Source: Lactobacillus sp. ESL0680 (GTDB taxonomy: Bacteria > Bacillota > Bacilli > Lactobacillales > Lactobacillaceae). From it: DNA of 64,000 nucleotides. The translations under genes were made by a program, and so were the position numbers. The DNA lies in NCBI RefSeq assembly GCF_029392855.1, contig NZ_CP113945.1:496001-560000 (forward strand). Reading direction: 5' to 3'. The first letter of the stretch is position 1. Each line of letters begins with the position of its first letter. Below are positions 20,525-28,783 of this stretch, piece by piece. The notes under the pieces are model-generated. The model ran no database searches. It saw only the letters and a program-made list of their open reading frames with translations, and was not told the DNA's origin.

Positions 20525-21403
20525 ATGGCTGACAAGAAAAAGCAATTGTTAATTGTCACGGGGATGAGTGGCGCTGGTAAAACAGTGACGGCACATGCCC
20601 TAGAGGATATGGGCTATTTTGTGGTCGATAATTTGCCGCCAACACTTCTGGGGAGTTTTTGGGATTTGATTGTGAGTTCCGATGATTTTACAAAAGTCGC
20701 GGTTGTGATTGATTTGCGGGTGAAAAATTTTTACCGGGACCTACTTGATGAGGTTAATTCGCTGGAAGATAACGGTACGGTGCAGACAACGATTGTCTTT
20801 TTGGATGCATCAAACGATACCTTGGTGGCTCGGTATAAAGAAACACGTAGATTGCCGCCACTTGCCAGCAGCGGCCGGTTGCTTGACGGAATTGAGGAAG
20901 AGCGCCAGATCTTGACAGGCATCCGCAATCGGGCAAACTATATTATTGATACTTCTGAATTAACGACCAAACAGTTGAAACAAAAGCTGCTTGAAGAATT
21001 TAGCGACCGGCAAAAGCAGCCGTTTTCGATTGAAGTGATGTCATTCGGCTTTAAGTATGGGATGCCGATTGATGCCGATATTGTGATGGATGTGCGGTTT
21101 TTACCGAATCCATTTTATCTGCCGGAATTGCGGCCGTTTACGGGTTTGGACAAGCGGGTGTTTGATTACGTGATGGATAAGAAAGAAACGCAGACTTTTT
21201 ATGCCAAATTACTTGATCTATTAAAGATTGCCTTGCCTGGTTATATCAAAGAGGGTAAAGAAAAACTGACAATTGCGATTGGCTGCACGGGTGGACAACA
21301 TCGTAGTGTGGCAATTGCCCAGCAGTTAGCTCGTGATTTAGCTAAAAATGATTATCGAGTAGATATTACACATCGTGAAATCAGCCGCTACACTAGAAAA
21401 TAG
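20525..21403 (+). CDS. rapZ: RNase adapter / nucleotide-binding protein RapZ (YvcJ)
   Basis: This P-loop ATP/GTP-binding protein is first in the conserved rapZ-glmR-whiA cluster. In E. coli RapZ senses glucosamine-6-phosphate; in Bacillus YvcJ affects competence and late growth. I chose ATG 20525 (292 residues), after AGGAGG; the frame runs upstream without a good start. Walker A GMSGAGKT lies near residue 14. The C-terminal domain includes FGFKYGMPIDADIVMDVRFL and the GCTGGQHRSVAIA signature. Confidence 0.94.
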   Translation: MADKKKQLLIVTGMSGAGKTVTAHALEDMGYFVVDNLPPTLLGSFWDLIVSSDDFTKVAVVIDLRVKNFYRDLLDEVNSLEDNGTVQTTIVFLDASNDTLVARYKETRRLPPLASSGRLLDGIEEERQILTGIRNRANYIIDTSELTTKQLKQKLLEEFSDRQKQPFSIEVMSFGFKYGMPIDADIVMDVRFLPNPFYLPELRPFTGLDKRVFDYVMDKKETQTFYAKLLDLLKIALPGYIKEGKEKLTIAIGCTGGQHRSVAIAQQLARDLAKNDYRVDITHREISRYTRK

Positions 21404-21412
21404 GTGAATTGA

Positions 21413-22450
21413 ATGGCGTATGGAGAAGGAAAGATTATTCGGGTAATTAAAAATAGACGTCCCAAGGTCGTCGTTATCGGCGGTGGGACTGGCTTACCCG
21501 TTATTTTAAACGCATTAAAAGACCAAAATGCGGAAATTACTGCAATTGTGACCGTTTCAGATGATGGTGGGTCATCCGGCTCAATTCGTAACTTTATTAA
21601 TGTTGTGCCGCCTGGTGATATTCGCAATGTATTGGTGGCCTTAAGTGACATTCCGCAAGAGGAGAAGAATATTTTTCAATATCGGTTTGATTCGTCAGAC
21701 TCATTCTTTTCCGGACACGCAATTGGCAATTTGATTATTGCGGCTTTAAACGAAATGCACGGCAATATCTTTGATGCCGTGCAGTCTTTATCCAAAATGA
21801 TGCACGTTGACGGGCATGTTTTTCCTGCATCTAACGAACCGCTAACTTTAAATGCGGAGTTTATTGATGGGACAACGCAAGCTGGCGAAAAGGAAATTAC
21901 CGATAAGGACAAGCAGATTAAGCGCATTTGGGTGACAGATACCAATTCAGATGATGAACCAGAAGCCGTGCTGCCGGTTTTGGCTGCTGTGATGCAGGCT
22001 GATGCGGTAGTGCTGGGCCCTGGCAGCTTGTTTACTTCGATTTTGCCTAATTTAATGATTCCAAATCTTGGTCAAGCAGTGCGCGAAACTAGCGCGGAAG
22101 TAATTTATATTTGTAATATCATGACCCAATTGGGAGAGACTGACCACTTCTCTGATAGTGAGCACGTTGAAGTGATTAATAATCATTTGGGCGGCCACTA
22201 TATTGATACGACGCTAGTTAATGGTGCCAAGATTGATATGAGCAAGTTTAATCCAGCGGATTATGATGCTTATTTGGAGCCTGTTAGAAATGACTTTGCT
22301 GGACTACGGGCTCAAGGCAGTCGCGTAATTACCGACGATTTTATCGATCAGCGCAGCGGCTTAGTCTTTCATGATGGTAAAAAGGTGGCGCGCGAGATTA
22401 TCAGTTTAGCGTATGAAGCGATGTCCCGCAGAAAGAGGACTAATAAGTAA
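21413..22450 (+). CDS. glmR: Gluconeogenesis factor GlmR (YvcK, CofD-like)
   Basis: GlmR binds UDP-GlcNAc and, in Bacillus, stimulates GlmS and steers carbon to wall precursors. The 345-residue protein has the CofD-like nucleotide motif GGGTGLPV near residue 24, [11 protein letters not shown] near 46 and [14 protein letters not shown] near 200. It lies 9 bp after rapZ, and its stop overlaps whiA. Its partner pathway genes cdaA-cdaR-glmM and glmS are in the same window at 47-53 kb. Confidence 0.94.
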   Translation: MAYGEGKIIRVIKNRRPKVVVIGGGTGLPVILNALKDQNAEITAIVTVSDDGGSSGSIRNFINVVPPGDIRNVLVALSDIPQEEKNIFQYRFDSSDSFFSGHAIGNLIIAALNEMHGNIFDAVQSLSKMMHVDGHVFPASNEPLTLNAEFIDGTTQAGEKEITDKDKQIKRIWVTDTNSDDEPEAVLPVLAAVMQADAVVLGPGSLFTSILPNLMIPNLGQAVRETSAEVIYICNIMTQLGETDHFSDSEHVEVINNHLGGHYIDTTLVNGAKIDMSKFNPADYDAYLEPVRNDFAGLRAQGSRVITDDFIDQRSGLVFHDGKKVAREIISLAYEAMSRRKRTNK

Positions 22451-23385
22451 TGGCGAGTTATGCTAGTAATGTTAAAAAAGAACTGACGGCATTACCAATT
22501 CATCCGGAACATGCTAAGGCGGAACTGGCGGCATTCTTGCGGATGAATGGTGTGCTGAACTTTCACGATCACCAATTTAGTTTGGATATTACAACGGAAA
22601 ATCCGGCGATTGCGCGACGGATTTTTTCCTTGATTAAGACTGCTTATCGAGTTGAGCCGCTGCTTATTGTGTCGCGTAAGATGAAATTGAAGAAGAACAA
22701 CCAATACCTTGTTCGCCTGCAAAACCATGTGCGTGAAATTTTGACTAACTTAGAGATTTTATCATCAGAATCCGGCTTAATCACGCGCATTCCCAAGCGA
22801 ATTATTACCTCTAAAGAAGGGGCAATGTCTTATTTACGTGGTGCCTTTTTGGCTAGCGGCAGTGTCAATAATCCCGAGACCAGCCGTTATCATTTGGAGA
22901 TTTATTCAGCCTATGAGGATCATAATGATGATTTATTGGAACTAATGAACCATTATTTTTTCCTAAATGCCAAAACAACTAAACGGCGGCGCGGATTTAT
23001 TGTTTATCTAAAAGAAGCAGAAAAAATCGGCGATTTTCTTCATATTGTTGGCGCCTTGAACGCGATGCTCGCCTTTGAAGACTTACGGATTATGCGGGAC
23101 ATGCGCAATTCGGTTAACCGGTTAGTCAATTGTGATACAGCCAATTTGAAAAAAACAGCGACGGCAGCTGCTAAGCAGGTTGACGATATCGAATTAATTA
23201 AGCAAAAAAAGGGCTTGGATTCTTTACCGGAAAAGTTGCGGGACTTAGCGCAACTGCGGTTGACTAATCCGGAGTTATCGCTAAAAGAGTTAGCGGAGCA
23301 AGTACCCGACGGTCCGATTTCTAAATCCGGTGTTAATCATCGACTTAAAAAATTACATGAATTAGCAGAAAAATTAAGACAATAA
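22450..23385 (+). CDS. whiA: DNA-binding protein WhiA
   Basis: This 311-residue WhiA protein has an N-terminal LAGLIDADG homing-endonuclease-like fold (GAFLASGSVNNPE region near residue 130) and a C-terminal helix-turn-helix (GPISKSGVNHRLKKL). In Bacillus WhiA influences cell division and chromosome segregation; in actinomycetes it drives sporulation genes. It overlaps the glmR stop by 1 bp. Confidence 0.94.
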   Translation: MASYASNVKKELTALPIHPEHAKAELAAFLRMNGVLNFHDHQFSLDITTENPAIARRIFSLIKTAYRVEPLLIVSRKMKLKKNNQYLVRLQNHVREILTNLEILSSESGLITRIPKRIITSKEGAMSYLRGAFLASGSVNNPETSRYHLEIYSAYEDHNDDLLELMNHYFFLNAKTTKRRRGFIVYLKEAEKIGDFLHIVGALNAMLAFEDLRIMRDMRNSVNRLVNCDTANLKKTATAAAKQVDDIELIKQKKGLDSLPEKLRDLAQLRLTNPELSLKELAEQVPDGPISKSGVNHRLKKLHELAEKLRQ

Positions 23386-23417
23386 AAAAGAGTTCATTTT
23401 GAAATGAACTCTTTTTT
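23384..23417. terminator. Bidirectional terminator between whiA and clpP
   Basis: A long perfect stem (A run plus GAGTTCATTT, with its complement plus T run) separates convergent genes. Confidence 0.92.
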
Positions 23418-23429
23418 AGTAGTAACTAA

Positions 23430-24014
23430 CTACTTCTTCTTGTTGACCATGATTTCGTCAATCAAGCCGTAATCCTTAGCTTCTTGCGCGGTCATGTAGT
23501 TATCGCGTTCGGTATCCTTAAGGATCTTGTCTAATGGTTGACCAGTAGTCTCGTGAATAATGTTGTTAATCTTTTCGCGGCTCTTCAAAATTTCAGTAGC
23601 AGCGATTTGAATATCGGTTTGCTGACCTTGAGCACCACCTAAAGGTTGGTGGATCAAGACTGTTGAGTTTGGCAATGCAAAACGTTTACCCTTGGCACCA
23701 CTAGTAAGCAAAATAGAAGCCATTGATGCAGCCATTCCGATAGCGATTGTGGAAACATCGGACTTGATAAAGTTCATTGTGTCCATAATTGCCAAGCCAG
23801 AAGTGATTACACCACCAGGTGAGTTGATGTAAAGCGAAATATCTTTGGTGTTGTCTTGAGCATCAAGGAAAAGTAATTGCGCAATAATAGTATTTGCCAT
23901 ATCGTCGTTAATTTCGCCGCTTAACATGATAATTCGGTCTTTTAATAAACGAGAATAAATGTCGTATGCACGTTCACCACGAGCAGTTTGTTCAATAACT
24001 GTAGGTACAAGCAT
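23430..24014 (-). CDS. clpP: ATP-dependent Clp protease proteolytic subunit
   Basis: ClpP is the tetradecameric serine protease that works with Clp ATPases to remove misfolded and regulatory proteins. It has 194 residues. The catalytic serine is in [11 protein letters not shown] near residue 98, the histidine in VLIHQPLGG near 123, and the aspartate in DTERDNYM near 172. Its promoter and a CIRCE-like operator lie immediately upstream, so HrcA control is likely; no clear CtsR box was seen by eye. Confidence 0.97.
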   Translation of the reverse strand: MLVPTVIEQTARGERAYDIYSRLLKDRIIMLSGEINDDMANTIIAQLLFLDAQDNTKDISLYINSPGGVITSGLAIMDTMNFIKSDVSTIAIGMAASMASILLTSGAKGKRFALPNSTVLIHQPLGGAQGQQTDIQIAATEILKSREKINNIIHETTGQPLDKILKDTERDNYMTAQEAKDYGLIDEIMVNKKK

Positions 24015-24045
24015 GTTTCTGCCTCCTAAATTTAAGTTCTAATTA

Positions 24046-24072
24046 TTAGCACTCTAATAAGTACAGTGCTAA
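24046..24072 (-). promoter_or_regulatory. CIRCE (HrcA) operator upstream of clpP
   Basis: TTAGCACTC-N9-CAGTGCTAA differs from the CIRCE consensus TTAGCACTC-N9-GAGTGCTAA at one base. It sits directly downstream of the clpP -10, over the expected transcription start. Confidence 0.85.
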
Positions 24073-24100
24073 TTAAATCACTTACATGGGATGCTGTCAA
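24072..24100 (-). promoter_or_regulatory. clpP promoter
   Basis: On the minus strand a perfect TTGACA is followed by 17 bp and TTTAAT. The -10 abuts the CIRCE element. Confidence 0.85.
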
Positions 24101-24185
24101 TGAAAGTGTATCAATTTTGTATTTTTTGTAATGCCCAACTTATATTACAATATAAGGAGTATATTAAATTTTGGAGGAAAGATTT

Positions 24186-25919
24186 TTGAAGCATTTTACT
24201 AAAATAGCAACAATTATGACGACATTAATGCTGGGCGTTTCAGTCGTAACCAGCTCGTCCGCGGCAGTAGTTGCGGCCGCTACTACCGATTCTGATGCAC
24301 CTGCTTCAGATACTACCAATTCAGCGACTAAGCCTGACGATACGCAAAATACAAATACCGCTACAACTGATGATAATCAGACAGATAATCCTGCTAAGCC
24401 TGATAATACACAGGATACGGCCAATGCTGATAAGGACAAGAAGCCGAAGGCTAAGCCAAAGCAAAAGGTTACCGGTTATTCAATGATGACCAAGGTTGCC
24501 GGCAATAAGAATTACAAGGTTTGGAAGACAGTAACTAATGGCAAGGTTCATACTAAGGTTGCTGATGGTAAAATCTATCAATACAACCACATTCAGTCAG
24601 ATCAATTAATTGAAACTAAAAAGGCTCGTTACTGGAGAATTTATGTTGACGGCCGTGAAGTTGGCTATGTTAACGAAAATTATTTTGCTAAGAATCAAAT
24701 TTCAGTACCCAAGACAATTTCTTTAGTACGTAATGATAATTATGATTTCTTCTCATCTGATGCAATTTCCTATGTAACTAACGATATGGGAACAGTAATT
24801 GACAATGACAGTGTCAAAATTTCTAAGCCAGACATTTCTTGCAGCAAGGCCAAGACTTATAACGTAAAGTACAGTTATGGTTCGGCCAAGGCGACAGTTA
24901 AGATAACGGTGAGAAAGAGTACCAGTGAAGGGGTCGTTGATCCAAATGACTTTTCTGCTGTAACTGGCGAGCCTGGTACTAATGATTATCAGACTTGGAA
25001 AAAGCATTACGGTTCATCAGTTAACTATATTAGTCCAACTGAATACACGCCTGAAACTGAATCCCATACGTTAACTAGTGGTGATTTGACATTGAAGACC
25101 AAGTTTTATCAACCTGTACTCTTGAGTGTTAAAGATCCGTCAGATGATAATATTAACCGTGTCGGCCATATTCCAGAAGGGATGACGGTTTCTAATGGCT
25201 GGGCTTACACAAGTTTGTTGAGCCATACTAACTTAATGTCTGGTCATATTGTTGGTTATGATTTAAACAAGTTAAAGGATCCGTATAACGCACAGCACTT
25301 GCTTGATATGTCGCAAATAGATTTTAATAATTACGTAAAGCATATTAAGGTTAGTCAATACATCCCAATTGGTCATGGCCAAGCAATGGGTGCAAGCAAG
25401 AAGTATATTTACGTGATTAATAACGATCATACGCAAAAGAAGAGTACCGATTCAGTTGAATTGATGCAAATCCGTAAGAGCGATATGCAAATTAACAAGA
25501 TTTGGACTTTTAAGACTTGGATTGGTGATGATACCCAAACACGTTATTTCCAAAATGGTGTTGTAATGTCAGATTATGATATGTACACGGTTTATCACGA
25601 TACCAAGAATAATTGTTATGAATACTGGGAATTACAGCGTAAGGGCGACAATTGGTACCCAACGCTTGTAGGTAAGACCAATGGCAACTTTGTTAATAAT
25701 GGTGCCCCTGTTCAGGGCTTTGCCTATGATCCTACTAATCAGAAGTTTTACTTGGGCTTTAACGATTTGATTTTTAAGATGAGCCGCAACGGTGCAATTG
25801 AAGAGGCTTATAAGTTTGATACTGGTCGCGAGATTGAAGGGATGTCAGTCAGCGATAATCAATTATACGTTAACTTGGCCCAACGCGCGGAATTGTTGGT
25901 CAGTCTGAAGATTAATTAA
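24186..25919 (+). CDS. Secreted SH3-like / Ig-like surface protein (paralogue 1)
   Basis: This is a predicted secreted protein of about 577 residues from TTG 24186, with GGAGG 8 nt upstream. It has a basic N-terminus, a hydrophobic core and an A-x-A type site (residues 1-32). A Thr/Asp/Asn-rich low-complexity linker follows (about 33-90). Next comes a GW/SH3-like module (about 95-180, with YWRIYVDGREVGYVNENYF) like those binding wall polymers in lactobacilli. Then a bacterial Ig-like domain (about 181-250) and a C-terminal region of about 320 residues with repeating strand patterns and GH(G/A)QxxGxSxKY-type motifs, possibly a propeller. There is no LPxTG. It is a paralogue of the protein at 28784. 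Function is unknown; wall attachment is inferred. Confidence 0.75.
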   Translation: MKHFTKIATIMTTLMLGVSVVTSSSAAVVAAATTDSDAPASDTTNSATKPDDTQNTNTATTDDNQTDNPAKPDNTQDTANADKDKKPKAKPKQKVTGYSMMTKVAGNKNYKVWKTVTNGKVHTKVADGKIYQYNHIQSDQLIETKKARYWRIYVDGREVGYVNENYFAKNQISVPKTISLVRNDNYDFFSSDAISYVTNDMGTVIDNDSVKISKPDISCSKAKTYNVKYSYGSAKATVKITVRKSTSEGVVDPNDFSAVTGEPGTNDYQTWKKHYGSSVNYISPTEYTPETESHTLTSGDLTLKTKFYQPVLLSVKDPSDDNINRVGHIPEGMTVSNGWAYTSLLSHTNLMSGHIVGYDLNKLKDPYNAQHLLDMSQIDFNNYVKHIKVSQYIPIGHGQAMGASKKYIYVINNDHTQKKSTDSVELMQIRKSDMQINKIWTFKTWIGDDTQTRYFQNGVVMSDYDMYTVYHDTKNNCYEYWELQRKGDNWYPTLVGKTNGNFVNNGAPVQGFAYDPTNQKFYLGFNDLIFKMSRNGAIEEAYKFDTGREIEGMSVSDNQLYVNLAQRAELLVSLKIN

Positions 25920-25925
25920 AAGAAA

Positions 25926-25954
25926 AAATAAGAGCTAACAGCTCTTATTTTTTT
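25926..25954 (+). terminator. Terminator after the first surface-protein gene
   Basis: The 11-bp stem AAATAAGAGCT / AGCTCTTATTT with loop AAC is followed by a T run. Confidence 0.9.
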
Positions 25955-25977
25955 GTTTTTACATGTTATAATACTTG

Positions 25978-26098
25978 TATAAATAAAAAGTCCTGTTGGT
26001 ATCAGGACTTCTTACATGAGTTTCCGCATAAAAGCGGTGACTTAACTATTAGTTAATAATAACCGTTAGTGTGTCAAGACTAGAGCGGTTATTTTTTA
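25978..26098 (+). ncRNA. Candidate antisense antitoxin RNA of a type I-like locus
   Basis: A TATAAT (25967-25972) and a TATAAA (25978-25983) precede a stretch with three hairpins. They are AAGTCCTG/CAGGACTT at 25988-26010, CCGC/GCGG near 26023-26036, and AATAACCG/CGGTTATT at 26058-26093 followed by TTTTTT. The last is a good rho-independent terminator. The inferred RNA is about 110-120 nt and runs antisense to the 3' end of the small hydrophobic ORF on the other strand. No ORF is evident in it. Expression is inferred. Confidence 0.45.
25983..26012 (-). terminator. Terminator for the minus-strand toxin-like transcript
   Basis: Read on the minus strand, AAGTCCTG-7 nt-CAGGACTT is followed by a T-rich tail (TTTATTT). 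It lies about 40 nt after the stop of the small ORF. Confidence 0.65.
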
Positions 26099-26249
26099 CT
26101 TTAAAATTCTTTAAAGCAGCTCTTAGTTCATTAAGTGCGCTAATTAATTTGGTGGCATTATCAGTTAATTTAATTAAACTACTGATAATTTCTGCTAGTA
26201 CCCAAATAGTTGCGGCAAATGATAAACCGAAAGCAATAACAATATCCAA
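26049..26249 (-). CDS. Small hydrophobic peptide, possible type I toxin
   Basis: This 66-residue frame starts at TTG, with AGG 8 nt upstream. Residues 2-27 (MDIVIAFGLSFAATIWVLAE and on) form one membrane helix, followed by a polar, positively charged tail. That is the usual architecture of membrane-acting Fst/holin-like type I toxins, though it is longer than most. A convergent small RNA overlaps its 3' end, matching the layout of such loci. No homologue is recognised; the ORF may also be an ordinary small membrane protein. Confidence 0.4.
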   Translation of the reverse strand: MDIVIAFGLSFAATIWVLAEIISSLIKLTDNATKLISALNELRAALKNFKVKNNRSSLDTLTVIIN

Positions 26250-26424
26250 GGTGGATACCTGACTAATCCTTTCTGCAAAATTCTAAGCGTTACAGTTGTT
26301 ACACCATAAATACCACTTTATCAGTTTAGAAATTAGCTTTTTGTCTAATTATCTTGAAATATAGTGAATTCGAATTATATTGGGTTAGTATTATAGAATA
26401 TTTTATATAGGAGATAATAATTTT

Positions 26425-26861
26425 ATGCAAACTTAAATTATAAATATAATATAAATCAGCCTGTAAAATGGGATATGGATAAGGCGTCAGGATTTAGTAT
26501 TGGATTTAATATAATTTTACCTATTTTCATTATGATGATAGCTCTTTATGTTTTCATTGATAATAGTAAGAATATTATTAACCAAGCTTTTATATTAATT
26601 GTGTTACCGATTTCACTTTTGTGGCTAGTTGCTTCGCTAACATATTTTAGCAGAACTATTTTTTATGTATTGAAGTATGAAATTAAAAGTACTTGGAGAA
26701 AATGGGTGTTTAGCTTAGTTGCAATACTTATAATAATAAGCTTTTGCGCAGCTGAATTAAGCAAATATGAAATGTTATTAATAATACCATTGATTCTAGG
26801 AACGGTAGATATTATTATTTTTTATTGGGATGATCTCAAACTATACTTTAGCAAAAAATGA
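26425..26861 (+). pseudogene. Small membrane protein with an apparent frameshift at its start
   Basis: The annotatable frame from ATG 26475 gives 128 residues with about four membrane segments and no recognised family. That ATG has no ribosome site. Upstream, an excellent AGGAGAT at 26409-26415 leads to ATG 26425, but this frame stops after three codons (ATG CAA ACT TAA). The frame of the downstream ORF is open from 26421 and reads ANLNYKYNINQPVKWD right up to residue 1. A single-base loss in CAAACTTAAA would explain both, restoring about 145 residues. It is either a recent pseudogene, a sequencing error, or a poorly initiated ORF. Confidence 0.55.
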
Positions 26862-27110
26862 TATTATTGTTTTTTATAATCAATGTGACTAGAAAATTTG
26901 CTTTCAAATAGTATATTAATGTAATTTATTATTTAAAAAATTATAGCAAAGTATATGTGATTATTTCTAAATGATTAACACTTAGAATCTTTATACTTAT
27001 GGTTCAAATCAAAATAAAAAACGGCAGTAATCATGGACTAAAGAAACGTGATGCTGTCGCTTTTTTATTTTATAGTATCATTTCAGCTTATAAGTAGCTT
27101 GAGTACAAAA
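26862..27110. other. AT-rich intergenic stretch with one terminator
   Basis: No ORF, tRNA or convincing promoter was found. The only structure is an imperfect hairpin at about 27021-27060 (CGGCAG...CTGTCG) followed by a T run on the plus strand, probably the terminator of the upstream gene. Confidence 0.5.
27021..27067 (+). terminator. Imperfect hairpin terminator
   Basis: CGGCAGTAATCATG pairs imperfectly with CGTGATGCTGTCG, followed by TTTTTT. Confidence 0.6.
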
Positions 27111-27134
27111 AATCGCCCTTTTAAGGGGCGATTA
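27107..27134 (-). terminator. Terminator of the amino-acid permease gene
   Basis: On the minus strand the perfect 8-bp stem AATCGCCC / GGGCGATT is followed by a T run. Confidence 0.9.
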
Positions 27135-27144
27135 AATAATTTGA

Positions 27145-28584
27145 TTAATTCATTTTAGCTTCTTGATGATGCTTAATAGCCGGTAAGATTAAACCGAGAA
27201 GGAATAAAACAATTGGCGTTGCAACATTAAGTGCTAATGTAAATGGATCAGGTGAGTACATTCCCATGACACAGCAAGCAGCAGTGACGACAAAGCACCA
27301 GATACCAGCTGTAAAGGCTAGACCTTGATGAGTTGTCATTTGATAAGTGTTGTCGGTAACGAATTTCTTATATTGCTTACGCAATGCAATGTAAGCAGCG
27401 AAAACCCAGAAGTAACGGATTGGCATAACAATTGAGTTTAATTTAACCAGTTGAGCCATAACAGCTTGAGCGTTTGGCATAACTGCTTGAAGAAGAATTA
27501 AACCACCGGATAAGGCAACAATCAGCCAAATACCGTTGATGTACGCACCGTGCTTATTTAATTTGAGCAATTTCTTAGGGATGAAGTCTTTGGCTTCCTT
27601 GCTGCCCAAGAGCATTCTTAGTGGCGCATCAATACTGATAACTAAAGTTGAGAACTGACCGATAACGTTGCACCAAGAATAAATATACATGAACAAACCA
27701 CCAACGTGGTAGTATTGACCTAATTTATTGAAGGCCATGTAAGGGCCGTTTGAAATATATTCATTCAGGTTGCTGCTGACAACTTTAGGATCAAACATCA
27801 TTGCCATTGCAATGGTACCTAAAATTGCTGAAACCATAACCATTACGGCTAGACCAATCATTGCTTTCGGGAAGTTCTTGGTTGGGTCCTTTAACTTGTT
27901 AACGTACGGTGAAATCTTTTCAGCCCCGCCGACAGCGAAGACTAGAATTGACAATGAAGTGAAATACTTCATATTAAATGTCGGCATGAAGTTCTTCCAG
28001 TTCCAGCTAATATTGAAGTAGCTGGCATGTGGGTTAATCAAAGGTGCTGCAAACATCATGATGATGAATAAAATTGACATCACAAACATTGAAGTACCAG
28101 CGATTGTTGATAAGGTCTTGATAACCTGAACACCGCGGCTGGCAACCCAGCAGAAGAAGAGGAAGACTACAAGCGTGGCAAGCTGTGTCCAAGCAGTTGG
28201 CACGCTGTCGTACCAGTTGGTATTACCAAAGATACCCCAGGCCATACCTCTTAGACCACCTGTTCCTTTACTAGAAATATAAACGATATGGACAGCCCAG
28301 AAGGTCCAACCAGCGTAATAGGCCCATTTTGGTCCCATTGTTGCGTTGACCCAAGAGGCAACCCCACCTTCGGAATCTTTGAAGACGGAACCGAGCTCAC
28401 CAACCATTAAGGCGTAAGGGATAAAGAATAGCAGGAAGATCATAATCCAGCTAAAGATAACGTGAGTTCCATCAAAATAAACAAACCCGTTAACAACGTT
28501 ACCAAAGCTCCAAACGATGGAGAAGGCCATTGTTGCTAGGGTTGTCCACAACATTTTCTTAGAATTGTCGTGTGTTTCAATCAT
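27145..28584 (-). CDS. APC-family amino acid permease, YjeM-like
   Basis: This 479-residue transporter has about 12 membrane segments and belongs to the amino acid-polyamine-organocation superfamily. The start region (SFGNVVNGFVYFDG, then GELGSVFKDSEGGVASWV) resembles the YjeM branch of the glutamate/GABA-type antiporters. The substrate cannot be read from sequence. I chose the ATG at 28584 because AAAGGAG precedes it; the frame extends further to 28626 without one. It is monocistronic and opposite in strand to the two surface-protein genes flanking the island. Confidence 0.8.
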   Translation of the reverse strand: MIETHDNSKKMLWTTLATMAFSIVWSFGNVVNGFVYFDGTHVIFSWIMIFLLFFIPYALMVGELGSVFKDSEGGVASWVNATMGPKWAYYAGWTFWAVHIVYISSKGTGGLRGMAWGIFGNTNWYDSVPTAWTQLATLVVFLFFCWVASRGVQVIKTLSTIAGTSMFVMSILFIIMMFAAPLINPHASYFNISWNWKNFMPTFNMKYFTSLSILVFAVGGAEKISPYVNKLKDPTKNFPKAMIGLAVMVMVSAILGTIAMAMMFDPKVVSSNLNEYISNGPYMAFNKLGQYYHVGGLFMYIYSWCNVIGQFSTLVISIDAPLRMLLGSKEAKDFIPKKLLKLNKHGAYINGIWLIVALSGGLILLQAVMPNAQAVMAQLVKLNSIVMPIRYFWVFAAYIALRKQYKKFVTDNTYQMTTHQGLAFTAGIWCFVVTAACCVMGMYSPDPFTLALNVATPIVLFLLGLILPAIKHHQEAKMN

Positions 28585-28783
28585 GAAATAATATTCTCCT
28601 TTCAAATAATAATTAATATTGTACACTAGGATGAATTAAAAATCTCTTGTTTTTCGCAAGTTGTTAGCCGTATAGGAATTCTTTCTGAGAAAATTATGAA
28701 TTATATAACACTGGTTACCATTGAATGCAGCTTATAATTGTGCAAAACTGTAATTATGCTGTTAATTAGAGAGTAGGAGAATT

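Noticed and set aside
26071..26262. Plus-strand ORF opposite the toxin-like ORF
   Set aside because: It mirrors the hydrophobic minus-strand frame, has no ribosome site and runs across the small RNA's terminator.
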